From assembly GCA_024516035.1 (NCBI GenBank), contig CM044961.1, positions 34,014,953 to 34,078,952 on the forward strand: a stretch of DNA of 64,000 nt, written 5' to 3'. The position numbers and the translations under genes were made by a program. Below are positions 11,014-21,800 of this stretch, in pieces (within the stretch, counting starts at the first letter, position 1; every line of letters begins with the position of its first letter). The stretch is from Bactericera cockerelli (taxonomy: Eukaryota > Arthropoda > Insecta > Hemiptera > Triozidae). The notes beneath the pieces are model-generated. The model saw only the letters and a program-made list of their open reading frames with translations, made no database searches and was not told the origin of the DNA.

Positions 11014-11350
11014 TTTATTATTATTATTTTTCTCTACAAAAAAAAATCTAAAAATTATACATACCTAGCCTACTTTCCTATCAAAGTCATAATGGACTGA
11101 CAAAATTCCTCATAAAAAGCCTTCCAGTCACAATTAAAAAAAACTGATAAGAATAATTAAATTTTTAAAAATGCTCAAAAACTAATTTAACACAAATAAG
11201 CTACCTATTTTTAAATAATATTTAAACTCTTAAAATCATGCATCCTAATAATTACGAAACTTGCACAAACATTCACGTAATAACAACAAAATAAAATGTA
11301 CCAAAATTAAACTTTAACGAAATTTGGGGACATTTCGCACCTCCACCATT
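11014..11350 (-). other. Gypsy leader with primer-binding site
   Basis: The region between the 5' LTR and the ATG. Two bases after the LTR the coding strand reads TGGTGGAGGTGCGAAATG (about 11331-11348), which begins with TGG as expected for pairing with a tRNA 3' CCA end. I cannot assign the tRNA with confidence. Confidence 0.6.
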
Positions 11351-11791
11351 TGTTACCGACCCCGGCAGTCCTAGTCTCTTTTTGGGGTGGAACGACTAAG
11401 AACACAAGTTAGCGGAATCCTTGCCAATGATGCGGTTCTATAAATATAGAGTTCGAATCATTAACAAAGTTCCAACAAGCGCCTTAGTGTTTAAGAAAAG
11501 AAATGAGTGATAAATAAAAAGAATTAAATAATTCTTGTACCTTAAATATATTTATGTATTTATAATAAAAATAATCAAGGGTGTAATAATTGTAATATTA
11601 AGTTGTCCTCTGAGAGCCTATCGAAAATAATAAGGTAGATGGAAATTGGACTCACCGGCAGGAACTCAACCACTCGCTAGAACTCACTCACTTCGACTGC
11701 CCCGAGGTTTGGTCGTTGTCATGCCAGGAGGACCCATGTTTACAAAAATTGCAAACACATTGTTTTTCATATCTAGGTCTCTCCGGTGACA
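11351..11791 (-). repeat. 5' LTR of the gypsy element
   Basis: 441 bp, apparently identical to 3854-4294. It carries the element's promoter by family rule. A TATA-like stretch occurs in the AT-rich middle but I cannot fix the start site. Confidence 0.92.
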
Positions 11792-11837
11792 GGAATAAAA
11801 AAGGCTATGAAATACTCATCTGTATAAAAAAAAAAAT
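11792..11837 (+). mobile_element. Family E SINE, 3' part after the gypsy insertion
   Basis: Starts with the duplicated ggaa, then the SINE 3' end ggctatgaaatactcatct and an A-run. It completes the copy beginning at 3586. Confidence 0.75.
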
Positions 11838-12055
11838 ATCACAGACAATAACAACATATTTAGGTTTATCTATTAAAATGTGCCAGACAACATTGAAACA
11901 GAAACAATGTCACCGAATCCAACACAATATTTATTTCAATGCCCATCAACATTGTCATCCTTCTGTAGTTTCGTAACAATAGAAGAGTTGACACAGTGTG
12001 GGGTGTTGTCATTTGATTGACACTTTTTGCCAGTTTGAAGAGCGTCAATTTTATG

Positions 12056-12420
12056 ATCACAATATCAAAAAAACAGATGAGGAAAATTACCAACTCCAAC
12101 TGAAAGGCATGTCCTGAAAAGTTTTACGGTCATGCCTAATCTGAAGGAGCGGGCTTAAAACAGCTCATTGAACAATATCTCGAAAACGAAAAAATAACTG
12201 AATTTCTTTTTAGATAATTTGAAGTGATTCCATAATCACGATCTGAAAACAGATAAGGAAAATTACCAACTCCAAGTGAAAGCCATGTTCTGAAAAGTTT
12301 TATGGTCATGCCTAACCTGAAGGAGAGGGCTTGAAGCAGCTGATTGACCAATATCTCGAAAACAAAAAACTGAAAAACACCCTTTTTCAGATAATTTCAA
12401 GTGATTTTTGAGATACCAGA
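12056..12420. repeat. Two tandem copies of an approximately 185-bp unit
   Basis: The stretch gaggaaaattaccaactcca ... atatctcgaaaac occurs at about 12075-12186 and again at about 12250-12363, in the same order and with scattered differences. A related fragment (gatatctcaagagg) occurs near 12705. No coding potential that I believe. Confidence 0.6.
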
Positions 12421-12749
12421 TAGATAATTCGTCGTTCCAAACACAAACTGTCGTATCTGAAAAATCTTCATTTTTCAGGAGAGCCAAATTAAGTTTTTTC
12501 ACTTCTTATATTTTGACCAGAAAAGTGAGATACAGAACTTGAATACTTCGGGAAGGAGTTGAGATACAGATACGACAGTTCGTGACGTGAAAAAAGAAGT
12601 TTCAAACCACTATGTGCGCTTCTTAACTGAAAATGGCAAAATTTGCAGATACGACAGTTTGTGTTTGCAGCGGCGAATTGTAAGCAAACTAATTGAACAG
12701 ATATCTCAAGAGGTTTGGACTTGAGTCTGAAGTACATGGTGATGATAAA

Positions 12750-13178
12750 GAAGAGATTAACGAATAAAATATAGGTAGAGGTCGTTATACAAGTGACTAA
12801 AGTACTTGTAGCGTGCCCAAACCAGATGTGTGATTCCAAGATTTGATCAGAGGTTGTTAAGCAACGTCAGACATGGAGAGAACATGGATTGGTGAGGAGA
12901 TTAACGAATAAAATATAGGTAGAGGTGGATGTACAAGTGACTAAAGTATTTGTAGCGTGCCCAAACCAGGGGTGTGATTGCAAGATTTGATCATAGGTTG
13001 TTAAGCAACGTCAGACATGGAGAGAAGATGGATTGGTGAAGAGATTAATAAATAAAATAAGAGATGGATGTACAAGTACCTAGGTTACTTATTGGGTGCC
13101 GAAACCAGTGGTGCGATTGCATGATTTGATCACAGGTTGTTAAGCAACGTCAGACATGGAGAGAAGATGGATTGGTAA
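12750..13178. repeat. Three tandem copies of an approximately 142-bp unit
   Basis: Units at about 12750-12895, 12896-13039 and 13040-13178. Each begins gagattaa and ends with a 5S-like phrase gttgttaagcaacgtcagac followed by atggagagaa. The 5S-rRNA-like internal phrase suggests origin from a 5S-derived SINE, but that link is an inference. Confidence 0.65.
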
Positions 13179-13211
13179 AGAATTTTAGGCAGAACCGCCA
13201 AACGCCAAATT

Positions 13212-13320
13212 TACCGTGTTATTTATACTGCCCGATTAGGACTAATGAGTCCCATTATACCAGCAGTAAGCCCAAGCGTATTATTGTGTTGTCAAAATCC
13301 CAAGTGGGAGAATTACTTGA
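13212..13320 (-). mobile_element. Fragment of tRNA-headed SINE family C (3' part)
   Basis: Matches the family C body (gcccgattaggactaatgag and the match near 13255) but lacks the tRNA-like head. Confidence 0.65.
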
Positions 13321-13392
13321 TCTTTAATGATTTTAATATCAAACGCGTGGGGAATTTCATGACCTCTGATTTTTTTGTTTGTTTGTTTGTTT

Positions 13393-13645
13393 GTTTTTTT
13401 TTTTTTTTTTTTTTTGTATAACGTCGCTTTCAACTGCATGGTCTTACCTTCCAATCGCAGGAAATCGGGGGTGTTACCCTCAAATTGCAGGAAACTCACA
13501 AGCCTGCTTCCCACATGAACCCCACCCAGCCTGGATTGGGCCGGAATGCACGCATCACGAAGTCTTCACCTCGCTAAACGTTGCTTAACTTCGGTGATCC
13601 TACCGGTACATTCTATGCGCCACCGACGTTGGCGACCTCTGATTT
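13393..13645 (-). mobile_element. 5S-rRNA-derived SINE (family A)
   Basis: Read on the minus strand: a 5S-like head with ggatcaccgaagttaagcaa, then a body with cccaatccaggctgggtggg and tgtgagtttcctgc, ending in an A-run (the T-run at about 13394-13415). The head matches the internal control region of 5S rRNA. An adjacent (TTTG)n tract follows. Confidence 0.8.
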
Positions 13646-13859
13646 CCAACGTGTGAGCAACGTTGATACCCACTGCATTCGCGGTCCCCTCAATCTGATT
13701 AACATTGGCCGCTGATTTCGTTAGCACTTCTGCTATCTCTCTTGTTTACTTAGTGCTGTCGATTGTAATTAGACAGTCTTCGGTCCTTCGAGTACATTGT
13801 TATAAAATAATAAATAAATGCGTTTCCTTGTATTCTTATTTTTATCCCAATAGCTTATT

Positions 13860-13995
13860 TTTACCTATAATTCCGCCACTGGTCGCTGCTAACATTAAAG
13901 CAGCTACTCATTTTTAATCACGAGGTATGAGTGGACCCCTAACACCCAAGTACAGAGCAGAAAAAATCCTGCCCCGCTGGGCACACACACACACA
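13860..13995 (-). mobile_element. tRNA-headed SINE family G, truncated
   Basis: Carries the family G body (ggtatgagtggacccctaac and cctgccccgctggg). The tRNA-like head seen in the other copies is missing. Confidence 0.65.
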
Positions 13996-14099
13996 GATGA
14001 CAGACAGATGCACGGACCAATGGCTGAAAACAACTTTTTTGATATCCTGAGGCTATGATTCGTCCAGAAATGTGAAAAACTGGGTAGGTCAAATTTTAT

Positions 14100-14225
14100 T
14101 ATTCAACAATTTAGATCAATCTTTATTTACATTTTTTTATATACAGGTGCAGTCAAAACGTATAATTAATTAAATATAAACAAAGTTTGATCAAGGGTGG
14201 TGATAATGCCTTTGGCATTCTCTTC
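14100..14225 (+). mobile_element. Family L repeat (ends in an agggtggtga/tgcctttggcat tail)
   Basis: Same tail type as 25840-26000, 31449-31670, 34540-34645, 36738-36918 and 55040-55370. A short repeat with no coding potential. Confidence 0.45.
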
Positions 14226-14229
14226 CTTA

Positions 14230-14570
14230 TTTTATTTTCGACGAATACAATACTTTCCTTATTATAGGATAAGGAAAGTAAAAACATAACATTAATACTT
14301 ACAAAATAAAATATAATAAAAAAACATTATTTGAATTTAAATTTTACAATAATAATTGTCTTGTAATCCGGTGCGAAGTTAATGGCTTAGGCATTTTCTG
14401 CCACTTGATCCTGGAACATGGCCTAAATCACCGAACATGCTTCGAATGTGAAGTGTTAGAAAAACAAATCATCTGGTGTTTTATTTGATCTAGCCAGATG
14501 ACTGATATCGACAAAACCCGATACCGCTTATTATTATTGTAGCTCTTATCAATATAGGTACCTAGTTTCG
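14230..14570. other. Intergenic, nothing recognised
   Basis: AT-rich sequence without a believable gene or repeat. Confidence 0.5.
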
Positions 14571-14579
14571 ATAACATTA

Positions 14580-14632
14580 GTACTAGGTAATATCGATATT
14601 ATCAATATCGATATTACCAATATCGATACTAG
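14580..14632. repeat. Short self-complementary ATCGATATT repeats
   Basis: Several overlapping copies of atcgatatta/ccaatatcgat form a short palindromic cluster directly before the 5S-like SINE head. Confidence 0.6.
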
Positions 14633-14893
14633 ACAGCGTCGATGGCACGTTGAATACACCAGTTCGCGTTCTGTCACCGAAGTTAAGCAACGTCCAGTAT
14701 TCTTGCAAGGTTTAGGACTTGGATGGGTCATTAAACCATCCTATATCATTAGGATTACTCATTTTAGTACAAACTATTCTTGTGTTCATTTTTGGTGACC
14801 ATTCAAATTCGAACCCTCGTCATGCTGGCTATTTCCAGCCCCACTCACACTTAGTGAGGTTCATTTCAGTAGCTGGTTTGTGAGTTTATAGCG
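14633..14893 (+). mobile_element. 5S-rRNA-derived SINE (family A), clear 5S head
   Basis: The head reads acgttgaatacaccagttcg, then tcaccgaagttaagcaacgt and gacttggatggg. This is the order of 5S rRNA internal promoter sequences (A box, intermediate element, C box). The body (gtgaggttcatttcagtagc) follows. It is too diverged and too short to be a working 5S gene. Confidence 0.85.
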
Positions 14894-15140
14894 AACTAGC
14901 GGGCTGTCGCCCGCTTTGCGGGCCGAGGCATGGCCGTGAAAGCAAAAAATCCTTTTTCGCCAATGGCAGGTGTTGTGGTGGGAATTTCGAAAAATCCCGT
15001 CTTATTGCACATCTAGACTATAAGACAAAGCTACCTACCAAATTTCAGCTTCCTAGGACTTACGGTTTGGGCTGTAGAGCGATGATCAGTCAGTGGTCAG
15101 TCAGTCAGTGACTTTGACATTTATATATTAAGATGGAGGG
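14894..15140 (+). mobile_element. RTE-like LINE 3' end
   Basis: Begins actagcgggctgtcgcccgc, followed by caaatttcagcttcctagga and a gtcagtcagtgactttgaca stretch ending in atttatatattaaga. This resembles the 3' ends of RTE/BovB-type LINEs. A related tail is at 22688-22930 and a remnant near 36378-36435. Confidence 0.55.
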
Positions 15141-15533
15141 TAAACCCCCCATCGTGATATGACCGTTGACGTGTGACGTTCAGTATGTTAGTGTTCAGGG
15201 ACGCGAACCGAACCAAATTAGAGATTAAATATCGATATTACGAACTTTTTTTCTTGTTCTTTTTTGTTCAAGGTTAAAAAAAAAACCTATTTCAGGAGAA
15301 ATACCTATCTACTATCTAGTACAAACTAAAAATATCTACATTTTTTTCTTCACATAAGTTCATATTGGGCTGTACTACGTACATTAAATTTTATAGCTTC
15401 TTCTTATATTAGGATAAACTCAAGTTTTTCCTCCAATACAGCTTAATTTCTTTTTATGAAGAGGAAAATTTACGTTAAACAACAGGTTTTTTTAAGGTTT
15501 TTTTAAACTCTTCTTGGTTGTGTTTTTATTATA

Positions 15534-16416
15534 CAGGGTGAGCATAAAGTCTCACCCCACCCCCCGTATCTCGAGAATGGCTGAAAATACAAGAAAACGC
15601 AAAAACCCTTATTCCTTAATTTTTGGAGGCATTAATTTTCAGCCAAAAAAAATTTGCCTACAGGGCCCCAGTCAGGCTGGGCATGGACCAACTTCAAAAT
15701 CTTAAATAGAATGGTGTGTCTTGTGGCATATTGTTTTAAAGGTCTCAAAGAGAAAAGTTTATTACAATAAATTTTAGTGAGCTACGACTTACCGTTCTCG
15801 AGATACAGGGTTGAACGTCCTGCGTAATATCCATATATTTTGACCTATAACTCGTTAACCATAAATTATAGAAAAATGAAATTTGTTGATAATACCTCCT
15901 TATGGCAAGAACTTTTTAACAAGTTAAAACTTGATTTGTTTTTTCGTTAAAATTTTTTGGACTGTTCGTCCGGCTGGCTGACGAAACCGACCAGAAACTA
16001 ATATCAACAAAGTATGTCGAGTTATACCTTTTTCGACAGGGCTTGTCATAAGGAGTTATTATCAACAAATTTCATTTTTCTATAATTTACGGTTAATGAG
16101 TTATAGGTCAAAATATATGGATATTACGCAGGACGTTCGACCCTGTATCTCGAGAACGGTAAGTCGTAGATCACTGAAATTTATTGTAATGAACTTCTCT
16201 CTATGAGATGTTTAAAACAATATGCCACAAGACACACCATTCTATTTAAGATTTTAAAGTTGGTCCATGCCCAGCCTAACTGGGGCCGTGTAGGCAAAAA
16301 AAATTGGCTGAAAATTAATCCCCCTAAAAATTAAGGAATATGGGTTTTTGCGTTTTCTTGTATTTTCAGCCATTCTCGAGATACGGGGGGTGGGGTGAGA
16401 CTTTATGCTCACCCTG
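15534..16416. mobile_element. 883-bp palindromic (foldback) element, TA target
   Basis: Both ends read cagggtgagcataaagtctc in inverted orientation, flanked by TA at 15532-15533 and 16417-16418. Nearly the whole left half is repeated inverted in the right half with modest divergence, around a unique centre near 15960-16010. The CAGGGTG ends and TA target are typical of Tc1/mariner-type elements. No transposase frame is present. Confidence 0.85.
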
Positions 16417-16419
16417 TAT

Positions 16420-17020
16420 ATTATGTTACCCTGCGGCATTACTTTAGGGCAGTACAGCTTATTGTTCAGGTTCGAAGAGGTTAATATTTATTAATCGATT
16501 GTTGAGGTACATATTAATCGATACATTTTTTTTTATCGATTTCACTGCTATCAAAACTATGCCTGCTGTGGGTGTGATAAGAACACCGGGAAAGTGAACC
16601 CTGGAACACCCAAGTTTGGCTCATTCCTCTCTGGTTTGTGTGGTCTGACGGGTCTCTCATTACCACACCATAACGCGGCCGTGGTATAGTTCGGCCATTT
16701 TTTAGATCGAAGGTACTAGATATTTTTTTTTCTATTTTTTTTTTTTTTTAAACAAGATTCGTGCTTTATTTGTAGGTACATCATTTCATTACAATGTTTT
16801 GAATAACTATTAACTGAAAGTTTACTTTCTATTTCCTATAAGGCATAGAAAGTATTGTTTACGGTCGGTTTTTTCGAAATTGAGCTGAATTAGATTCCAA
16901 TAAAGTAAATTTTTTTTTTTTTTTTTTTTTTTAGCTCCCTTTCTATATAAATAGACATTAGTCCTTATGAAGTTATAAAATAAAAATAATAAAAGACTTC
17001 ATTTCTTTCAATTTCTAACC
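16420..17020. other. Intergenic, nothing recognised
   Basis: Includes T-runs near 16735 and 16912. No gene-like structure is visible. Confidence 0.5.
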
Positions 17021-17035
17021 AAATTTATAAATTAA

Positions 17036-17650
17036 TAATAGATCATTTCTAATACGCAAAGTTAGAAATTAACAATACATCATATCAATCCAAAGTTAGA
17101 AATTAACAATAGATCATATTACTCTAAGTTAGACATTAACAATACATCATTTCAAGTTAAAGTTAGAAATCAATAATAGATCATTTCAACTTAAATTTAG
17201 AAATTAACAACAGATCATATCAATCCAAAGTTAGACATTAACAATATATCATTTCAACTTGAATTTAGAAATCAATAATAGATCATTTCAACATAAAGTT
17301 AGAAATGAACAACAGATCATATTTACAAGAAAAAAAAAACATTCATTCATGTTACTCCTTATTCATAAAACGAACATTGTAATTAATATAATATACATAA
17401 TTACATATATGTAGAATCATAATAGATCATTTCAACTTAAAGTTAGAAATTAACAACATATCATATCAATCCAAAGTTAGACATTAACAATACATCATTT
17501 CAACTTAAGGTTAGAAATCAATAATAGATCATTTCAACTCAAAGTTAGAAATTAACAATAGATTATTTCAATTTAAAGTTAGAAAATTAACAATACAGAC
17601 CTACATCATTTCAACTTAAATTTAGAAATTAATAATACATCATTTCAACT
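17036..17650. repeat. 34-bp minisatellite upstream of the peroxidase gene
   Basis: About 17 units of a 34-bp sequence containing agttagaaattaacaataga and tcatttcaactt, with diverged units and one unrelated interruption at about 17330-17410. It ends about 1.1 kb before the peroxidase start codon. Confidence 0.85.
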
Positions 17651-17997
17651 CAATGTTGACAAAAAATTGACCATTTCTTCACGAAATTTGAAACATAAAT
17701 AGTCTTTATTACTCGAATTTAGAAAATAGGTACCTATGAACTAAAATAAAACTTCTGCACAAGTTTGCATAAGCTTAGGAGATAATATTAAGAAATATTA
17801 TTATTGTTAAATAAATGGAACCACTTTATTCAATTTTTTTATTTTTTTTTAAAAACTATTTTATAGATGTTTATTATACAACAAAGGTTTATAACAAGTT
17901 TATTCAATTCTATTCTACCCGAAAAACTCATTTTCTCTCTAAGTAGCATCTATTAGTCTCTACTTCTGAACGATTTAAGTTAAGTTAAGTTAAGTTT

Positions 17998-18410
17998 AAG
18001 TTATCATATTTTTGTGTTGATCACAATCGTGATATCACAACTACTCAAACTCGCTTTACTAAATATGTACGAATTTCTTTGTGGTGAAGCACAAGGCCTC
18101 TTCACAATTTTTGTGGGTAGCGCAGCATTACTAAGAGCCTCCTTTACATTTCGAATTATTCTATTACATTAATTTCTTTTTACTCTGGTAATGCCGCCAC
18201 TGGTCGTTACTCATACAAGTAACTACTCATTTTTCCTCACGAGGTATGAGTGGACCCCGAACATCCAAGTACAGAGCAGAAAAATTCCTGCCCCGCTGGG
18301 GATCGAACCCAGGTCACCGTGCGTGCAATGCCCAGCGCGCTAACTCACTCTGCCACGGTGACTACTCGCTTTACTAAATATTTGCTGAACTTAGCTACTG
18401 AGTTCGGTAC
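17998..18410 (-). mobile_element. tRNA-Thr-headed SINE (family B) split by a family G SINE
   Basis: Family B sequence runs 17998-18066, is interrupted by 18067-18363, and resumes at 18364. The 18-bp direct repeat actcgctttactaaatat at 18049-18066 and 18364-18381 marks the insertion. Confidence 0.75.
18067..18363 (-). mobile_element. Complete tRNA-headed SINE family G
   Basis: On the minus strand the head gtcaccgtggcagagtgagt, then gggttcgatccccagcgggg, gives A- and B-box-like pol III signals. The body and tail run to 18067. A perfect 18-bp target duplication flanks it. Other copies are at 53873-54157 and 13860-13995. Confidence 0.8.
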
Positions 18411-18557
18411 TTCTGAACGGTCTAGCCCCTTTTATTTAAATAAGATACCTACGTGATTATTATTGAAATATGACAAAGGTATTTTTTTATTAAAAGTAAT
18501 TCATTATTAGATTCCTACTGAATTATAATTATTATTGTGATTATTACTATTAAATAA

Positions 18558-18702
18558 CCGACCTTAGTAGCTTGATTGATAAGGCAGCGTACTAGTAACC
18601 TGGAGATCGGTGGTTCAAGTCCCGGTTTCAGCGTAGATTTAGTAGAGCGAGTTTGAGGAGTTGTGATATCGTGAAAGTGATTAACACAAATATGATAACT
18701 CT
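18558..18702 (+). mobile_element. tRNA-Thr-headed SINE family B
   Basis: A head of the form cttgattgataaggcag and ggtggttcaagtcccggttt, then a body ending caaatatgataac. Family copies with the anticodon-like TGT suggest tRNA-Thr origin. It ends about 68 bp before the peroxidase start codon, so it may lie in the promoter or 5' leader. Confidence 0.75.
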
Positions 18703-18770
18703 CTCTTACTGTTATTATTAAATAGATAATTTATTTAAAAAAGTATTACTCAAGATTCATAATTATTAGG

Positions 18771-18833
18771 ATGGCACTGAAGTTCTGTGTCATCGCCCTA
18801 GTGCTGAGTGGTGCGTTGCAGTTTGGCAGAACG
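18771..18833 (+). CDS. Peroxidase exon 1 (signal peptide)
   Basis: ATG then 21 codons ([19 protein letters not shown]...), a hydrophobic signal peptide. Donor ACG|gtaagt, phase 0. An untranslated exon further upstream cannot be excluded. Confidence 0.85.
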
Positions 18834-21800
18834 GTAAGTTTGTGTTTTTTTATTATTTTATTTTTATAAAGACCTCAGTAGCTCAATCGACAAGACGAGA
18901 CGGTAGAATAGATGCACGACGGACCTATGTGCAAAATTTCAAGTCCCTAGCACTTGCCGTTTAGGCGCCACCATATGTTTTTTTTAAGTCACCCATCCTT
19001 TTTCTATCCTGGCTTAGTGGTGCTTAACATTAGTGACATGTAACCCATCCTATAACCATCTCCAATGAAAGACGGACCTGAGTGCAAATTTCAGGTCTCT
19101 TAACAATTGCCGTTTAAGCGCGAACCGTTTCTGCGGAAAAGGCCTCCGAGAACCTAATACAGTGCTAATATACACAGTTCACACGTACAGAAAAAGAAAT
19201 ATATAAGATACACATTAGATATCTACCTGAGTGATTGCAGTTTGTCAGCGCAAATGTTTTTTCCCCGTTGAAAAACCCGAATTAAAGGTTTTTTAACAAA
19301 AATAACAAAAATTGGTTGGTGGACTTGATTGTCCAGCGTATTCTCTCTTGTGGCCATTCCCCTCGGTGGCCCCAAGAGGAATAGCCACTTTTGGGGGCTT
19401 GGAGTAGTTCCAAACAGCCACTTTTTCTCTTTGTGAACTGTGCTCACAGAAATCGTCTTCATGAGACTTTCGACCTGTGAGAGCTGATTGCAAATGTTTC
19501 CGTCTGGGCTATGGGATTGCCCACCCCTACGTCATTGTTAATTATTTATTTGGAACAGAAATAATACCTACGTATAAATCAAAAATAATAATAATAATAT
19601 CGCCTTATTTATACTACCCGATTAGGAGTATTAAGTCCCATCATTCCAGTAGTAAGACCAAGACGTATTATTATGTAAAATCCCAAATGGGAGGATAACT
19701 TGTCATGTCCCGGCTGGGTTTCGAACCCGCGACTTCTAGCATCTCTGGATTCACAGAGTGCCGCCTTTACCACTGAGCTACCGGGACAGACCAATACTTA
19801 CTTACATCAGAACAACTGATTCAAATTCAGCTTATTTGCTGAAGTCCGCCATTATTATTATTATACTAAACTCCTTCCAGTATGATATCGAGGAATCCAA
19901 CGAAGCAGAAGAACCCGCACTAGAGGAGCGGGATCCTGATCCCGCCAGGGGTCGCTACGGCTACTCCCGATACTCGCGCCAGTCCTACTCCAGCGGTTAC
20001 CATAGAAACAGCTACGAAAGCAGCGGTTACCAAGGCAACAGTTACTATAGCAACGGTTACCAAGGCAACGTCAACAACGCCGGATCTACAGCGAGAAACT
20101 CGAGCCCCAACATCGACCGGTTCAAAGCTCAGTCCGACAGTGGCCAGAATGTGGCCGACCGGTGTTTCAGTGGGAAATCTTACGGTTGTGACGCGCGCGC
20201 CAAGTACAGAACTGTGGACGGAACGTGTAACAACCTGCGACGACCCTGGTGGGGATCCGTCAACACGGCCCATGTCCGACTGATGGAGCCCTACTATGAG
20301 GATGGTAAGCTTTCAATTTTTTGAAAAAGCCTGACATGGCTGTGGATGGTATCGATTCTGTTTAACGTCCCAATGTCTCACATTTCGCCTTTTTTTTTTC
20401 TTCAACACTAATACTGTTTTTTTTTTTAACATCATCATAGGGTGGCGTACTGGCGTCATCGTGAACGATGGTAGCCAGACAGTGGAGGAATGACTCAGCA
20501 CTTCTACCACTGTCTTTACAAGGAGGCTAATATTTTTTTTAACAATAGCTTTTAAAAATATAAAAAATAATTTGGGTTTAACGTTACTTTCAACTGCGAT
20601 GGTCATTGGACGGGAGTTTTACCCTGCATTCACTGGAAACTCACAAATCAGCTACTCAAAACTCACCCAGCCTAAGTGGGACCGGGAATACCCAACATCA
20701 CGAAAATTCGAATTAGAATAGTCACTCATCCAAGTCCTATCCTCTCTGGACGTTGCTTAGTTTCAATGACTGAACGAGAACTGGTGTATTCAACATGCAA
20801 GAGCCTAGACTTTGGATCTGGGCGAGCCTAGACTTTGGACTCTCACCACCGTGATATATCTTACGGACACGGAATTATTATTATGCTATTTTTTTTTTTT
20901 TTTTTTTTTAAGATGAGTGTTTCACATCCTTTTTTATTTCGTAGCCATGAAACATGAGCTACTGTAGACGCTTGTGGTCTGTGTTGTAGCCTGCCCATCC
21001 CGTAGTATGCCTCCCCTCTGATGGGCGAGAAGTGACACAATACTTCCCATTTAGGTGCTGGGTCAACACTATCAGTTTTTAATTAATTAAGAATATAATT
21101 ACTCAATTCCCAGGTGTGAGTGAGTACCGCCGCTCGCAAGCAGATGGCACTGAGCTGCCCAGTGCCCGACTCCTGAGCCGAATCTTCCTGCCTGACGCCA
21201 ACGTGTCTGACATTCACACCCGGATGTACCTACAGTTCTCTCAACTGGTGGCGCATGATGTGACCCTCAACCCACAGGAGTCCTCAGGTTGGTAATCACT
21301 GCACTGGTAGTCAAGGGGTTAACGCGCTGGTAATCCAGGTAGCGTAGGGATCCGTTGATTCGAATCCCACCCAGTTCATGAATTTTTCCCCATTACACTG
21401 AGCTATCGGAACAGACCGGTAGTAATAACTGGACTGACTCTATCTTAAGTGGTTAACGCGCTAATCTGGTAATTCAGGTAGAGAAGGGATTTGTTGGTTC
21501 GAATCACACCCAGTGTATGGATTTTTCCTCATTAGTTTGAGTTTGTGACCTCAGAATAACAAGATTAATAAGACTCTGAGGGTTAGGTGGTAGAAAATAC
21601 TTTGAGTACTAACCTCGCCTGGTGGTTATCTTCCACTAAAGAGTATTATTATTTTAAAGTGCTAATTTATGGTAAAGGTGTCACTGAAAACCCTGCAACC
21701 AGGTCAGATAGTAAAAATAGTTCAAAATTTGTTCTTATAGAAAGCGGTTGATGTTGTAGCCAGCTTGGCTACAGCTGGAGGGGGGAATGATGATCTCTAG

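Larger units (their letters stand above)
3854..11791 (-). mobile_element. Nearly complete Ty3/gypsy LTR retrotransposon with a macrodomain
   Basis: A 7938-bp element on the minus strand: 5' LTR 11351-11791, leader, a fused gag-pol frame 11013-6784, an integrase frame 6935-5988, a long 3' noncoding region and 3' LTR 3854-4294. The LTRs are both 441 bp and I see no difference between them, so insertion is recent. The 4-bp sequence ggaa at 3850-3853 and 11792-11795 is the target duplication. The element sits in a family E SINE. Pol order protease-RT-RNase H-integrase is that of Ty3/gypsy. No envelope-like frame is visible. The reading frame is broken once, near 6820. Confidence 0.95.

Noticed and set aside
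12263..12839. Two overlapping minus-strand frames of 79 and 116 codons
   Set aside because: They lie in the 185-bp tandem-repeat region, overlap each other in different frames and show no family likeness.
14633..14735. 5S rRNA gene
   Set aside because: Only part of 5S is present, with deletions after the C box, and it is joined to a SINE body.
19920..20273. 117-codon minus-strand frame
   Set aside because: A shadow of GC-rich peroxidase exon 2; low-complexity Val/Ala/Thr content.
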